Part shown: piece after piece, positions 53,255 through 63,366 of the stretch
Numbering within the stretch: position 1 is the stretch's first letter
How the letters are laid out: every line of letters begins with the position of its first letter
NCBI GenBank assembly: GCA_946965045.2
Contig: OX337242.1
Location: 868,001-932,000 of the forward strand
Source of the DNA: Epithemia pelagica
Lineage: Eukaryota > Bacillariophyta > Bacillariophyceae > Surirellales > Surirellaceae
DNA length: 64,000 nt
Direction of reading: 5' to 3'
Position numbers and translations under genes: made by a program
Notes under the pieces: generated by a model
What the model was told of the DNA's origin: nothing
The model's input: the letters and a program-made list of their open reading frames with translations, nothing else
The model's database searches: none

Positions 53255-55857
53255 TCAACAAGCAATCCCCTCCGGAATCTGGACGTCAAGCTCGGTGCTT
53301 TGAGATCCATGCTCTGTATAAAGAGGCGGCTCTTTTAGCCGAATGACATATCGTGCTCCAGGAAAGTTTTGTACTCCACTGTGGTATGAATCATCTAGCC
53401 AAATGTCCCCATCCATTGACTTGATCAACGCTCTCGACAGACTCAGTCCAACGCCGACGCCTTGGCTGATCTGATCTAGTCGACTTTCATATTTGTTGAA
53501 CACATTTCCTCGCTTTTCCACTGGAATCCCAGGGCCTGAGTCCTCTACATAGATTTCAACAAAGCCTTTTTTCACGACAGACCGATATCGGATGAAGCCT
53601 TCTTTTACGAATTTGGAAGCATCAACACCGAGATTTAGAAGAACCTGCTTCAGTCGCATGGCGTCCGTCAACACCACCAGATCCTCTGGGGATTCAAAGT
53701 ACACATTAAAGGAGCTGTTGCGCGTGAACAACATCCTGCAAATGGGCTCTAGAACACTTTTCGACAGCTTAGTTGGAGAAATCTTCAACTGTAAGCACTT
53801 CGAAGATGCTTGATTTATCTCCAACATGCTTTCCATGAACTCATTGACGAAAGAAAGGCTTGTGTCGATGACTTTAAGATCTTCCAACATCGATTTCTTC
53901 AATTGTGCATTTTGGCGTTAGGGTTTTGGCGTAGGTTGTTGCTAGCTTCAGCCTCGATGGAGGACCATACAAAGGAACACGCTGACATTGCGGCCGCAAG
54001 GGGATTTTGCAACTCGTGAGAAAAGAATTCATTTAGATCCTGCTCTGTTCTCGCGGCTTTCTTGGCGTTCTCCGCTGCAGTGGCCATCATCAAATGTTGA
54101 CGACGTTCCACTACAAGAGAAAAACAAACAAAGACAATAAGAGTGAAAGCAAACATGAAAGCAACAGTAGCTGTGTAGACGGCTGGATCACTTGTCCGAA
54201 ATCCCTCAGCTGTTGCATCTGAGGGATAAATGCGGAGTGTGTACCTCCCGTAGTCCCGGCTTAGAGGTACAGAAGTGTACGAGCCTTTCAATGAGAGCAG
54301 TCAACTTATTTCGTGAGACCAAAAAATGGTTGTTTTCTTGTCATTCTTTCATACAAACCATATACTAACTGACTTCGCTTGATCGAGCTTGCAGGTATGA
54401 GTTGATATTTGCGGTTTCCTCAAGGTGATCATATGCCGGGTCGTGAGGATCGTGCGTACCAATGAACTGGGCCTCCATTCCATTGACAACAAATGCGAGT
54501 GTCTGATTGTAGGAGTTTTCCAGAACGCATATATATCCAATTGCATTTGGAGGGAGCAATCGTTGGAAGAAAATTGTCCAATGAATGTTGGTTGTAAGTA
54601 CACCCCCAATGTTGGGAGTTGTTGTGGTCGCGTCAGTGAGATCCAATGAATCAAAAACAGGATGAGCGATAAAAGTAAATGGTTCATCCAGAATGTCCAC
54701 AATGTCATGGCGAAACTGAGACATGGCAAGATCCGCCTTCAACATTGATTTTCCTTCGTTGATAACTATATTGGTAGCGCGGTTCATGATCACTTGTTTC
54801 GTTTCAAGCAATTTTGGAAGAACACCCTCGGAAATAGGCATATTGGCATAATTCATATTTAAGAAGTTTTGTCGAGCGGCGCTGACGGGACTGTGGTTTG
54901 AACAAAAACATTTGCATTGCCTTTGAGGACTTGATCCCACGGAAGCATGATTCGTAAAGGATCAAAGAGAACATACCTGCTATGCCAATCTGGCAGATAC
55001 GGGCCATTTCCATCAATTTCGTCTGTATTGGATGGCCCTGCCCATATTTTAGGATGAAACCCTGTCCCATCGCGTAAAATTGTCGCTGGATTAGCCCCCC
55101 GCACAATGTTGGCATTTATTTCCGCCCGACCATAGTGCTGAGGCGTAATGTCCAAGCCAAAGCTCGCATCCTGTTGCTCCCGCAGTGCTACCTCTGCCTT
55201 GTATGCTTCGTCAATGTGAAATCGATTCTCGAAGGAATACTTTTCCCAAGCTTCACGGTCATCCTCCATAATGAGTGGCATGTAGTTCACTGAAATGGCG
55301 TCTGATTGTATCCGAAGGTCACAACCTCGAATGGCTGAATTGAATCGATGCATGAACATGATAAGCTGAATTAATGTTCCGATGATAATAAAAAACAGGT
55401 TCTACCTGAGTCACTTACCAAAATCAGGCACTGTGACAAAGGGAAACGTTTGGTTGGTAGCCAGTGCATGCGAAGTGATAGCCGTGGCCATTGCATTGAT
55501 TGCACCTAATCGTCTTTCAATTGACATATGGAAGGCTTCAATTAGTTCGTTGGCATAGATTCGATACTCTGCCTCGAACCTTGATTCTGCTTCTTTCTTG
55601 GTATATTTGTACACTCCGAAAGATAACAGTACTGCTGCAGAAACGAGAATAAACAAAACCGCCAAACGAAGGATATGAATCACATTCGCTTCGCCCTTGG
55701 CTACGACATGTGACTCCTCGCCAGTTCTGTCATTGCATTGCCCTTTCGCGATCGCAAGACCTCTGGTTTTGCTGGAACTTGTTTTTCGGCATGTTTCAAA
55801 AATGTCGGATTGGACCAGTTTCGACGGACGATCATGTTGATTTATTCCGTCCGCCAT
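53255..55857 (-). CDS. CHASE-domain membrane histidine kinase, receiver lost
   Basis: Five exons: 55857-55419, 55334-54977, 54890-54370, 54284-53971, 53896-53255 (introns 73-86 bp; the last, donor GTATGG, is the least certain), 757 aa. TM1 ~60-82; CHASE-type ectodomain from about residue 100 (FPFVTVPDF-AIRGCDLRIQS across the first splice; AISVNYMPLI; a later YTLRIYPSD); TM2 ~475-497; dimerisation box with FFSHELQNPLAA (His528); ATPase region LKQVLLNLGVDASKF, VEDSGPGIPVEKRG (G1) and GVGVGLSLSRAL (G2). Known: CHASE senses small ligands and such kinases start phosphorelays. Odd: the N-box Asn in 'NAxKF' is Asp636 (VDASKF), and the receiver downstream is broken, so output may be reduced or rerouted. 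In the window it lies among the membrane-protein cluster. Confidence 0.78.
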
Positions 55858-57613
55858 TTGCTTACCACACCAATCTTTGGCTTTCCTTATACTGCTATTT
55901 CAGTCTAGGCGCTTGCTGAATGGATGGTCTCTTCCGATAGATGCTTTATGGATTCAGTGATTCCGTTTAGAATGTACAAAGGCAAAAGGATGAAGTGAAC
56001 AACGAACAGCGACTCTCTCGCATCTCGCATCTCTTTTACTCGTACCACAGACGAAATATTCCGTACGTGGTCGCTTTAGAATTAGAACGCACGCAGATTG
56101 CAGATGTCTGTGTTCTCTCTCTTCTGAGACATTATAAAGACATAAAATATATTAATAAAAAGAGTATCAACCGACATCGGAGATAGAATAAGAGCGGTAC
56201 TAACTGGTAGGTATCAATGGATACTGGATGGGAATTCAAATTTTCTGCTAGAGCCGGTGCCCAGTTTGTTGAATTCAACTAGATTTTTTATTCCTATTTC
56301 CCAAAACAAGCTTCTTGGGTATTATTATTCGTTCAATGCAATCTGGTAGCGCTTTATGATAGTTTTACTCCTCCTACTCGTGCTTCAAGTCATGTATTAG
56401 GATCGGTTCCAAGTCTATTATTTAGTACAAGGACCGTGATCGTACTCGTACTCGTATGTCATCCAATCCCCACCTGATGCCCAGTGAGCAATCCATTTTC
56501 TGATTCGTAATCCGCACACCGACTTGTAAAGAGATGAGGATGAGACGAGTGTTCAAACGAAATGACATCGCTCTCGTCCAAGGCGTCATGGATGTGCGGA
56601 AAAAAGCAAATCCGGTTCATTTCAAAAACAGAAACAATTCGTTATCATCGTCGCAAGAAAATTTCAAAGACAAAGAAGATGGTGTTGTGAGATTCACACA
56701 TTTCGATGAGAAAATTAAAATAATTGGTACTTTTAGTGCTACCGAGCGACACCGTCAGGTCATCAACTCCGTCGAGAACGACTCAAGAATGCTGATGTCG
56801 GGGACCCTTTTCGCAAGCATGCCAAATACGTATACATGTGGACATACGGAAGTCCAACCGATCTCACTGATCATTGGATATGACAGTCCTCGGTAGATGC
56901 AACCCGCAAACGACTCTCAATCCAGGAGCTGTCAACATGGTACCGTTGGAGTTCTTTCCAGGCAGGGAGGGACAGGGGAAAGTTCATCGATCCACAATCT
57001 ATTTGCAGGTGGAGCAAGTCAACTAATTTATCCGTTTCGTTTCCTGTGGAGCCATTTTTCGAATGGGGCAACTGTCCTGAACCACGGGACCAAATTCCTT
57101 GTTTAGATTAGGAGTGGAAAGAGATTTTTGTCGAATAGACCATAGACAACGAAAAAATGTGTGACAATCCAGCGCGAATGGATGGAGTCCGCTTGATTCC
57201 AAGATAGAATATTCGTAGATGGACGATGAAATTTGCTAGCAAGTCGTGGCGATTGTCCCCCGCCATTTCCCTGCGAGACTCGTTGTCCCCCAAAAAATCG
57301 GCCCGCGCGTGTAGGCTTAATTGATGTTGCCTTAAATTTTTCAGTTGGTCTTTTCTGGAGAACACATAACGGACACATTCATACGCCCGACCCGAAAATG
57401 AAATAATTGCCAGTTCCTAACTTTCTCTGAAATCTGAAATGTGAACACTTTCGTATCTCCTTCATTTTTGTTGGTTGTCCCACTCCTCTCTCCGTTCTAT
57501 TGCATGGCTGAAAACGGACCGTAAAGCCAGATAAAGTTCCCGCGGTGAGCTTACGATTCTATTTCAGAAGAAAAGAGCTGTTTGCAAGCTCAAGAGATTG
57601 AATCTAAGCCACC
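55858..57613. other. Divergent 1.75-kb spacer, no supported gene
   Basis: Lies between the histidine kinase (minus) and a membrane protein (plus). A 120-codon frame at 56534-56896 lacks recognisable features. The rest is AT-rich with no obvious repeats. Confidence 0.45.
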
Positions 57614-58999
57614 ATGCCTCATTTCGAAGACGCTTCGAGCATCCCGTCTCCCTCATTTTCGGACAAGTTCGACGTGCCGAGAAAACCCATGATAAGGCCA
57701 TCTCATGACCTGGAGACAGCCGCAAGACTGTCTCAAACTACGTTGGCTCTTGGTAGAGCGAGATCACGAACTCAAGAAACGCATCTCCTTGACTTGGACG
57801 ACACAAGCAGCAGCGATGATTCAACCAATCATATCCATTTCCGCGGCGACAAAGATGTTATCGAAAACGATTTTGATGACAAGACAAACTCAACTGCCAG
57901 TGCAGACAAGACGTATCAGCATCAGCAAAGTCTATTTTCGAGGCTGTTGCAAACACCCAAAACTCCTCAACATGGTTCATTGGTGCAACGCATTGACAGT
58001 GACAATGAGGAGTGCGAAAGCTTAGTTGAATCGAATGTTCGAAAGCCTAATGGTTTCAGATCTAATGGTAGTGCTGAGCTTCATGTTTCACACCCTGTGA
58101 CTCATCTGGAAGCAGCAGAAGTGGCAATATCCTTGCCTCAACCGCAACGTCGACCTCCTTCCCATCGGCAAGTACAAGCACCGGCACAGTTGCTTCCGAG
58201 CGTTCAAAACTATACACCGGTTGGGAGTGTCGGTGGAGCCTTTACTCGGTACCATCCCAGTGTAGAAGGCACTCCTCGCGAATTCTCCTTTACGACAGTG
58301 AATGTGCAGACGAGAGAAGCAGTGCAGTTTCCTCGACGCTCACAAGAGGCCTGCCACGCACAAAGCTTGGACCGTGGCGATTCTGTAGAAGAAGGCAATA
58401 CGACATTGTCGGATCATGCATTGGAGGACGACGGATCCTCCTTTATCATGTCTCTTCCGAAAATGAGTGCTATTGCAGCAGCATCCGCTGCTTGCCAGCA
58501 CAACAGTAACCGTATTAAAAGTGGAAAGAAGGCAGCAGGAAGCGTTCGTACCGGGACGGAAACCTCCTCCGGTAGCGGCGGCGACGACATCTCTCTACAA
58601 ACTAGTGCTCGTCCACCAAGCTCTTTGACAAGTCCCTTTTCGGTGGACATGGCTCCGCCCCGTCGGTGTGGGTACCGTGCGACACAATGGTTCCACAACA
58701 GAATACCTCAATGGTTCCGCAAGGCACCTGTTTCCATTCAAGTAATCATTGTCTTTGGCTTCGTCATGCTGTTCCTGGTTGTCGCTGTGATCATAGTTTC
58801 TATACTTAAAGCGGCGAATGAAAACCAAGAGGAGGGCTTAAGGCTTGGAGGTCACCACACTGTGACCATTACCGATGACGAAGTGTTTCAAGAAACGCTG
58901 GCCCAGTGGGCGGACACAGCAGTCGACGTCGACGACGAACCAGACAGCGACCTTGGGGCTCAACGCTCGCTACATTTACGAAACACACCCAAGCCATAG
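57614..58999 (+). CDS. Ser-rich single-pass membrane protein, cluster member
   Basis: 461 aa, single exon, start context CCACCATGC. Disordered Ser/Gln/Asp-rich cytosolic part (residues 1-350) containing several basic-Pro blocks, then IPQWFRKAPVSIQ and one TM helix (VIIVFGFVMLFLVVAVIIVS, ~378-397), then a short outer tail of ~60 residues that is acidic (DTAVDVDDEPDSD) rather than PS-rich. The W-basic segment just before the helix resembles the 61.2-kb neighbour (IPMWLKF). No enzymatic domain. Likely a paralogue in the 48-63 kb cluster. Confidence 0.65.
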   Translation: MPHFEDASSIPSPSFSDKFDVPRKPMIRPSHDLETAARLSQTTLALGRARSRTQETHLLDLDDTSSSDDSTNHIHFRGDKDVIENDFDDKTNSTASADKTYQHQQSLFSRLLQTPKTPQHGSLVQRIDSDNEECESLVESNVRKPNGFRSNGSAELHVSHPVTHLEAAEVAISLPQPQRRPPSHRQVQAPAQLLPSVQNYTPVGSVGGAFTRYHPSVEGTPREFSFTTVNVQTREAVQFPRRSQEACHAQSLDRGDSVEEGNTTLSDHALEDDGSSFIMSLPKMSAIAAASAACQHNSNRIKSGKKAAGSVRTGTETSSGSGGDDISLQTSARPPSSLTSPFSVDMAPPRRCGYRATQWFHNRIPQWFRKAPVSIQVIIVFGFVMLFLVVAVIIVSILKAANENQEEGLRLGGHHTVTITDDEVFQETLAQWADTAVDVDDEPDSDLGAQRSLHLRNTPKP

Positions 59000-59250
59000 C
59001 TATTACCAAAATTAATCTCTACATAGCATTTCTGCATGTACAACTGCCACAAATCTTTCACGACGTCATGTTTTGTCTTCATGGTATTGAACGCTAATAT
59101 TCAATTGGATGGCACGAAAAAGGCTTCAGCGCCATAGGACTTCTTCCATGACGAGAAGGAGGTCAGTCTTTACTTACGATCCAGTATTTTATGTTCGCTG
59201 ACAGAACATGGATTCTACCAGAGTCCTTTTGTTGATGTGTGGAGCTTTCA

Positions 59251-60672
59251 TCAGAACTCTACCCCGACAAAAACGAGGCATTCGGGTGGTGCCGCGTGAG
59301 CGCACAGGGAGCGATTTTTGGCCTCTACGATACTCAATAGGGAATCATCAGGTTCCGTAAACTCACTGAGAGTGTCTCGAGGGTCGCTCATGTATTCAGT
59401 TGGACAAGTGAAATTGTTCAATAATGTTCCATACGAGGGTGAGACAACAACATGCCTTAGAGCAGTGGCCACAAGAATGCGTATCTGACGCCGAAGAAAT
59501 CGATTGGCGGTTAATTCCACCACCAGCACATGGGAGGAAAGTCTTTCGGAACCATGATCGCATTGATGCAGTCTTCCCACAACCGCACGTAAATGAGAAA
59601 AGACACACAAAGTGTTCTCGGTTTTTACCTTGCCGTGACTCATGCCAACAAAATCAAGGGGTTTGGAAACAAGTGGCTCAAACAATCGGTTCAGAAGGTA
59701 CGCGAGTGCGTGCAACCGTGCCAAAGACGTAGCAAGGACGGAAGAGTGGCTGTTGTGGATAAAATGTGTCGTCTCATTTTTGTTTGTAGTGATGTTTTCT
59801 CTGTATGCTAATAGTTGCTTGTCTGCCAGAGGGTTCATCATGGTAGATGCGTCCAAAATGTACGCGTAGGAACGGCTCTTGGCATCGAACGTTGGGTGGA
59901 AGTGGTTGGGCTGGGGGACAACTCTCCAGCATTTCCATGCACGAGACTTTGGGTCTGACGAAGTAGCAGCGCTGGAGAGCTGAGATTGAATCATTTGAGC
60001 CGTCATGTTGGTACCTGTTCGTACACATGCTACCTGACCAAATGCATGGACTCCCGCGTCCGTGCGACCAGCAACTCGCACATTTCGACCACCCAGAGAC
60101 TTTTCCACAATGTCTTGTACTGCTGGAAGAGACGTCTTTGCTTTTCCTTGGCTTTGCCAGCCACAGAAGGACGGACCTCGATACGCCAAATCCATTCGAA
60201 AGGTCCTCGTTTTCCGGGGCGGATGAGGAGAATCTGTTGTAGGTTCCAGCACAGGAGGAAATAATTCCCCTTGATAAAACCTAGAAAAAATTACAGGAGA
60301 GAAACTTTTGCGAGAGGTATGCTTGGTCCAGAAGTCCGCTTCCACAAGTTGGATCAGAGGATGTCGCTCAATGCGAGACGAATCGTCTGAATCGAGTACA
60401 AGGTTCAGAACGTGATCAGCCGCACGGAGCGGACGATTCCGTTTCCAAAATTGATCCAAAAGTCCACGAGGATGATCATGCGCATGGCTTTCTTCTTCCT
60501 GATCATGCTTGTCATTAGATTGGCTTCGACATGAACTGAACCTTTGACCGCAACGTGCTCGCTTTTCTCCATGGTCGCGCTCTTGATCCACAATCACACT
60601 GCTGGATATAACTCTACATAGAGGAGTAGATCGTAGCACAAAGGCTACCAGGAATACGGCTGGAGCGAACAT
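59251..60672 (-). CDS. tRNA pseudouridine synthase, TruA family
   Basis: 473 aa from ATG 60672. N-terminus MFAPAVFLVAFVLRS is hydrophobic and could be an organelle presequence; residues 30-155 are low-conservation. The TruA fold begins with FRMDLAYRGPSFCGWQSQ (~158-175) and contains the catalytic Asp205 in VAGRTDAGVHAFGQV, then HPTFDAKSRSYAYIL (the 'F.a..ar.Y.Y.i' motif) and ANRFLRRQIRILVATALRHV ('f.rhqvR.mvg'). Known: TruA converts U38-40 of the tRNA anticodon arm to pseudouridine. The C-terminus ends with a plausible DPRDTLSEF region. Divergent to the gene at 61190. Confidence 0.88.
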   Translation of the reverse strand: MFAPAVFLVAFVLRSTPLCRVISSSVIVDQERDHGEKRARCGQRFSSCRSQSNDKHDQEEESHAHDHPRGLLDQFWKRNRPLRAADHVLNLVLDSDDSSRIERHPLIQLVEADFWTKHTSRKSFSPVIFSRFYQGELFPPVLEPTTDSPHPPRKTRTFRMDLAYRGPSFCGWQSQGKAKTSLPAVQDIVEKSLGGRNVRVAGRTDAGVHAFGQVACVRTGTNMTAQMIQSQLSSAATSSDPKSRAWKCWRVVPQPNHFHPTFDAKSRSYAYILDASTMMNPLADKQLLAYRENITTNKNETTHFIHNSHSSVLATSLARLHALAYLLNRLFEPLVSKPLDFVGMSHGKVKTENTLCVFSHLRAVVGRLHQCDHGSERLSSHVLVVELTANRFLRRQIRILVATALRHVVVSPSYGTLLNNFTCPTEYMSDPRDTLSEFTEPDDSLLSIVEAKNRSLCAHAAPPECLVFVGVEF

Positions 60673-61189
60673 TCATCGCCATTCACCATGTACTCATAGT
60701 TTGAAGTAGGAGACAGGGTTTGACGAAGCGAAGATGTGAGGGCGAATTCAAAACACAGAGGTACAGATCCCAGTGTCTCAAAATTTTAGATAATACCTGA
60801 ATTAGTGTAGGGTCACGAGATCTCGCGTAAGTATTTAAGCACTTAGACAGGATGTCGTGAGAAACAAAACTCCCTCGCTGTTTGTAGTTTCCCTTGTAGA
60901 TAAGTTTTTGTAGAGACAACGACGGCAGTTCTCATGGGACTCGCTTAGCAGTATTTCAACGGACGTACAGATTTATGCCCCAAAATTTATCGTCAAGCCG
61001 GGCGGCTCTTCCATTAGGAGTCGGAAGTAATTTTTCGAGATCGGCCTCTCCGTTCAGGCTCCCGGGAAACCGCTGGAATCATCGGTTGGTGGGCTGGTGG
61101 TCGTGTGACTTCCTCCTTTCGCGTCTCCAGGTGTCTTCCAATCGACAAGGTCGTACTCCAACAACAAACGGGGCATCTCATACAGAAAA
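60673..61189. promoter_or_regulatory. Divergent promoter region
   Basis: 517 bp between TruA (minus) and the next membrane protein (plus). No motif identified. Confidence 0.45.
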
Positions 61190-61960
61190 ATGCAGACAAA
61201 ACATAGACCTCAATCTCGAACGGCGACGGTTGCACATAACGTTCAGGGACGCTTCCCTGGTGGCGAACTGAGTGTTATCAGTGAAGGAAGCTATCGGACT
61301 TCTCAAGACGGTGAAAGCAGTATTTATACCTCTTCTCATGCCCATAGTCGCAACGGAACTTTTGATGAAGACGACTCGGCCCAATCAGTTGATCATATCC
61401 GAGGAGCGCAGTTGGCCTTTTCGTTCGACCAATCTGAAGGTACCAACTTTGATCTTACCGGAAAATCCAATGAAGAAGCAGGAATCTTCCGCAATCATGA
61501 TGACGGTCAAAACGGAAAACTGACGACTGCTTCCATTGCTTCCAATGGATCACAAATTCTGGGTTTCACGTCAGGAGACTTGGATGAAGATGACTTGGTT
61601 GACGCAGCGCTAGCTACAAAACCAAAAATAGACGGTGAAAAACCTATGCAAATATTGAAGCTTCCCAGCACTCGCCACAAATCGACCACTGCGTCATCGT
61701 CGAAACAAGTTCAATCTTTCAAATATTGGATGAAGGTGATACCAATGTGGCTGAAATTTGCAGTTGTGTCTTGTCTTTTGTTGGTTGTTGGTGCCATAAC
61801 GATTGGAATTGCAGCTGCCCTGAGCGATTCAAAATCCACGAGTTCAAATTCACAGTCTTCCTTTACTCAGACAAGGGACGACTTTCTCACGTTGCAAAAG
61901 ACTCCAAGCCCGTCGTTACGACTTTCGTCTTCACCAACTGTCGCCCCCTCGACGGAGTAA
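61190..61960 (+). CDS. Single-pass membrane protein with short PS/PT ectodomain, cluster member
   Basis: 256 aa. Ser/Asp/Gln-rich cytosolic part (~170 residues), then KVIPMWLKFAVVSCLLLVVG giving a TM helix (~186-207), then a 45-residue Ser-rich outer part ending KTPSPSLRLSSSPTVAPSTE, the PS/PT signature of diatom LRR receptor-like ectodomains. The stop follows directly, so no LRR is encoded. It may be a truncated receptor or a stand-alone protein. Divergent from TruA. Confidence 0.6.
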   Translation: MQTKHRPQSRTATVAHNVQGRFPGGELSVISEGSYRTSQDGESSIYTSSHAHSRNGTFDEDDSAQSVDHIRGAQLAFSFDQSEGTNFDLTGKSNEEAGIFRNHDDGQNGKLTTASIASNGSQILGFTSGDLDEDDLVDAALATKPKIDGEKPMQILKLPSTRHKSTTASSSKQVQSFKYWMKVIPMWLKFAVVSCLLLVVGAITIGIAAALSDSKSTSSNSQSSFTQTRDDFLTLQKTPSPSLRLSSSPTVAPSTE

Positions 61961-62955
61961 AAAAAGACGAAATTCCTGGTTCGTCTCGTGGACATTGAGG
62001 GTGAGGGTGGAGTGTCACATCGGGAAAGTGAAGCCCACAGCTAAATGTGCAGACAATAAGAGAGGGAGCAACAGCGGTCGAATCTTTCGTCTTCTGAGAT
62101 ACCGTTGAACATGATGTCCAGGAAATGTATAATGTATCGTCGATTCACCATTCTTGGGAGCTGTTGAACCATCAGTTTATAGGAGTACTCCTAGTGCAGA
62201 TTTCATGCAAATCAATTTGGTCTTAATAGGCTTTTAAAGTTTACGTATCTCATAAGCAAAATGAGCAATTCTCAGTGCATCACATCCTCTGACCCTTATT
62301 GCGACGATTTTGGATAAATGAATTGATCGTCATTATATACATTCACCTGACGAGTAGTGACCTTTCGTGTCGCAAAATAAGATGATTTCAGGTAACAAAA
62401 GAAACACATATTCCAATCTATAAAGCAAGTCTTGATCATGTTTCCTGATACGGATGATGGATGCGTTTTCCTTTTTCGTTCAGTTCCGAACTTGGCGATG
62501 AATTTGCCGTTTGGCTCAAGATCTAAGGAATCTTTGCTCCCGATTTGCGTACACCACCAAGGACATTTCTGCTATTGATCTCAAGCGCCGACAACCAGAT
62601 GAGGCTCATAAGACACCCAGAACCAGAATCCAGATCTCCAACGCCATTGGCGGGTGTGTTGGACTATAATACTCGTAGTAACTCGTAATCCCATCGTACG
62701 AAAGATTCAGATGATTCTTCGGCGTCGCTCGTGTAAGTGACAAAAGAACCCCGATGACTTCGCGCGCGTCGACCTACAGAACTCACTCCGATACTTCCAT
62801 GCACACAAAGTTGTCCAAAAACTTTTGTTGCCGTCAGACAAAAATCCGGGGTCCGTTCTCGCTTTATGCTTTCGTCAATAGAAGGATGTAAGGAGTACAG
62901 TTTTCTTTAGCGCTTCTCTTACGAAGTGGAGTTTTATTTTCAACGAACTCGAACA
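61961..62955. other. Intergenic, no gene seen
   Basis: Contains a second copy of the 12-bp palindrome AGGAGTACTCCT (62181-62192), 221 bp after the preceding stop codon. No supported ORF. Confidence 0.5.
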
Positions 62956-63366
62956 ATGGGATTGAGAAACTTTAGTTTTGCTGCGAGTTCGAAGCGACCT
63001 CACCTGCAAGACGCTTCGTATTTGGCAGACGATGGGGCCGTGAGCGTTTCTTCACTAGCCAGTGAAAGCGTGTATACATCAACAGTGGAAACAGTTTTCA
63101 ATGAGGAGCAAGTTCACAAATCTTTTACAAGCTTAGTTTGTTCTGATGGAAAGGTGTGCGAAGCCAACAAGAAAGACGAGTCATTCGCTGACGAATATTC
63201 AATTGAACATATTCTTGGCACACACCCTGCCCTTAGCCCACCTCTTGCTATCGATTCGAACGATGGCGCAGTAATCAAAGAAGGTAAAGAAGACCATAGT
63301 CCAGAGGCAGAATGCGAGAACGACACAGACACGAACAGTTCTGTTAGGATTCTCACCTTTAACTAG
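62956..63366 (+). CDS. Truncated N-terminal fragment of a cluster-type membrane protein (probable)
   Basis: 136 aa from ATG 62956: Ser/Glu/Asp-rich with no TM helix and no enzymatic motif, resembling the cytosolic N-terminal parts of its upstream neighbours. Stop TAG at 63364-63366 is followed by transposon-like sequence, so this may be an incomplete or interrupted paralogue, or a first exon (a GTGGTG donor overlaps the end). Confidence 0.4.
   Translation: MGLRNFSFAASSKRPHLQDASYLADDGAVSVSSLASESVYTSTVETVFNEEQVHKSFTSLVCSDGKVCEANKKDESFADEYSIEHILGTHPALSPPLAIDSNDGAVIKEGKEDHSPEAECENDTDTNSSVRILTFN

Noticed and set aside
54859-54976. Apparent frameshift in the histidine kinase between the CHASE part and the next segment
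   Set aside because: A canonical intron (donor GTATGT at 54976, acceptor CACAG at 54891, 86 bp) restores the frame and gives YLPDWHS-SPVSAARQNF, so no frameshift is needed.
56534-56896. 120-codon ORF between the kinase and a membrane-protein gene
   Set aside because: No domain, no signal peptide, ordinary length for chance in a 1.75-kb spacer.
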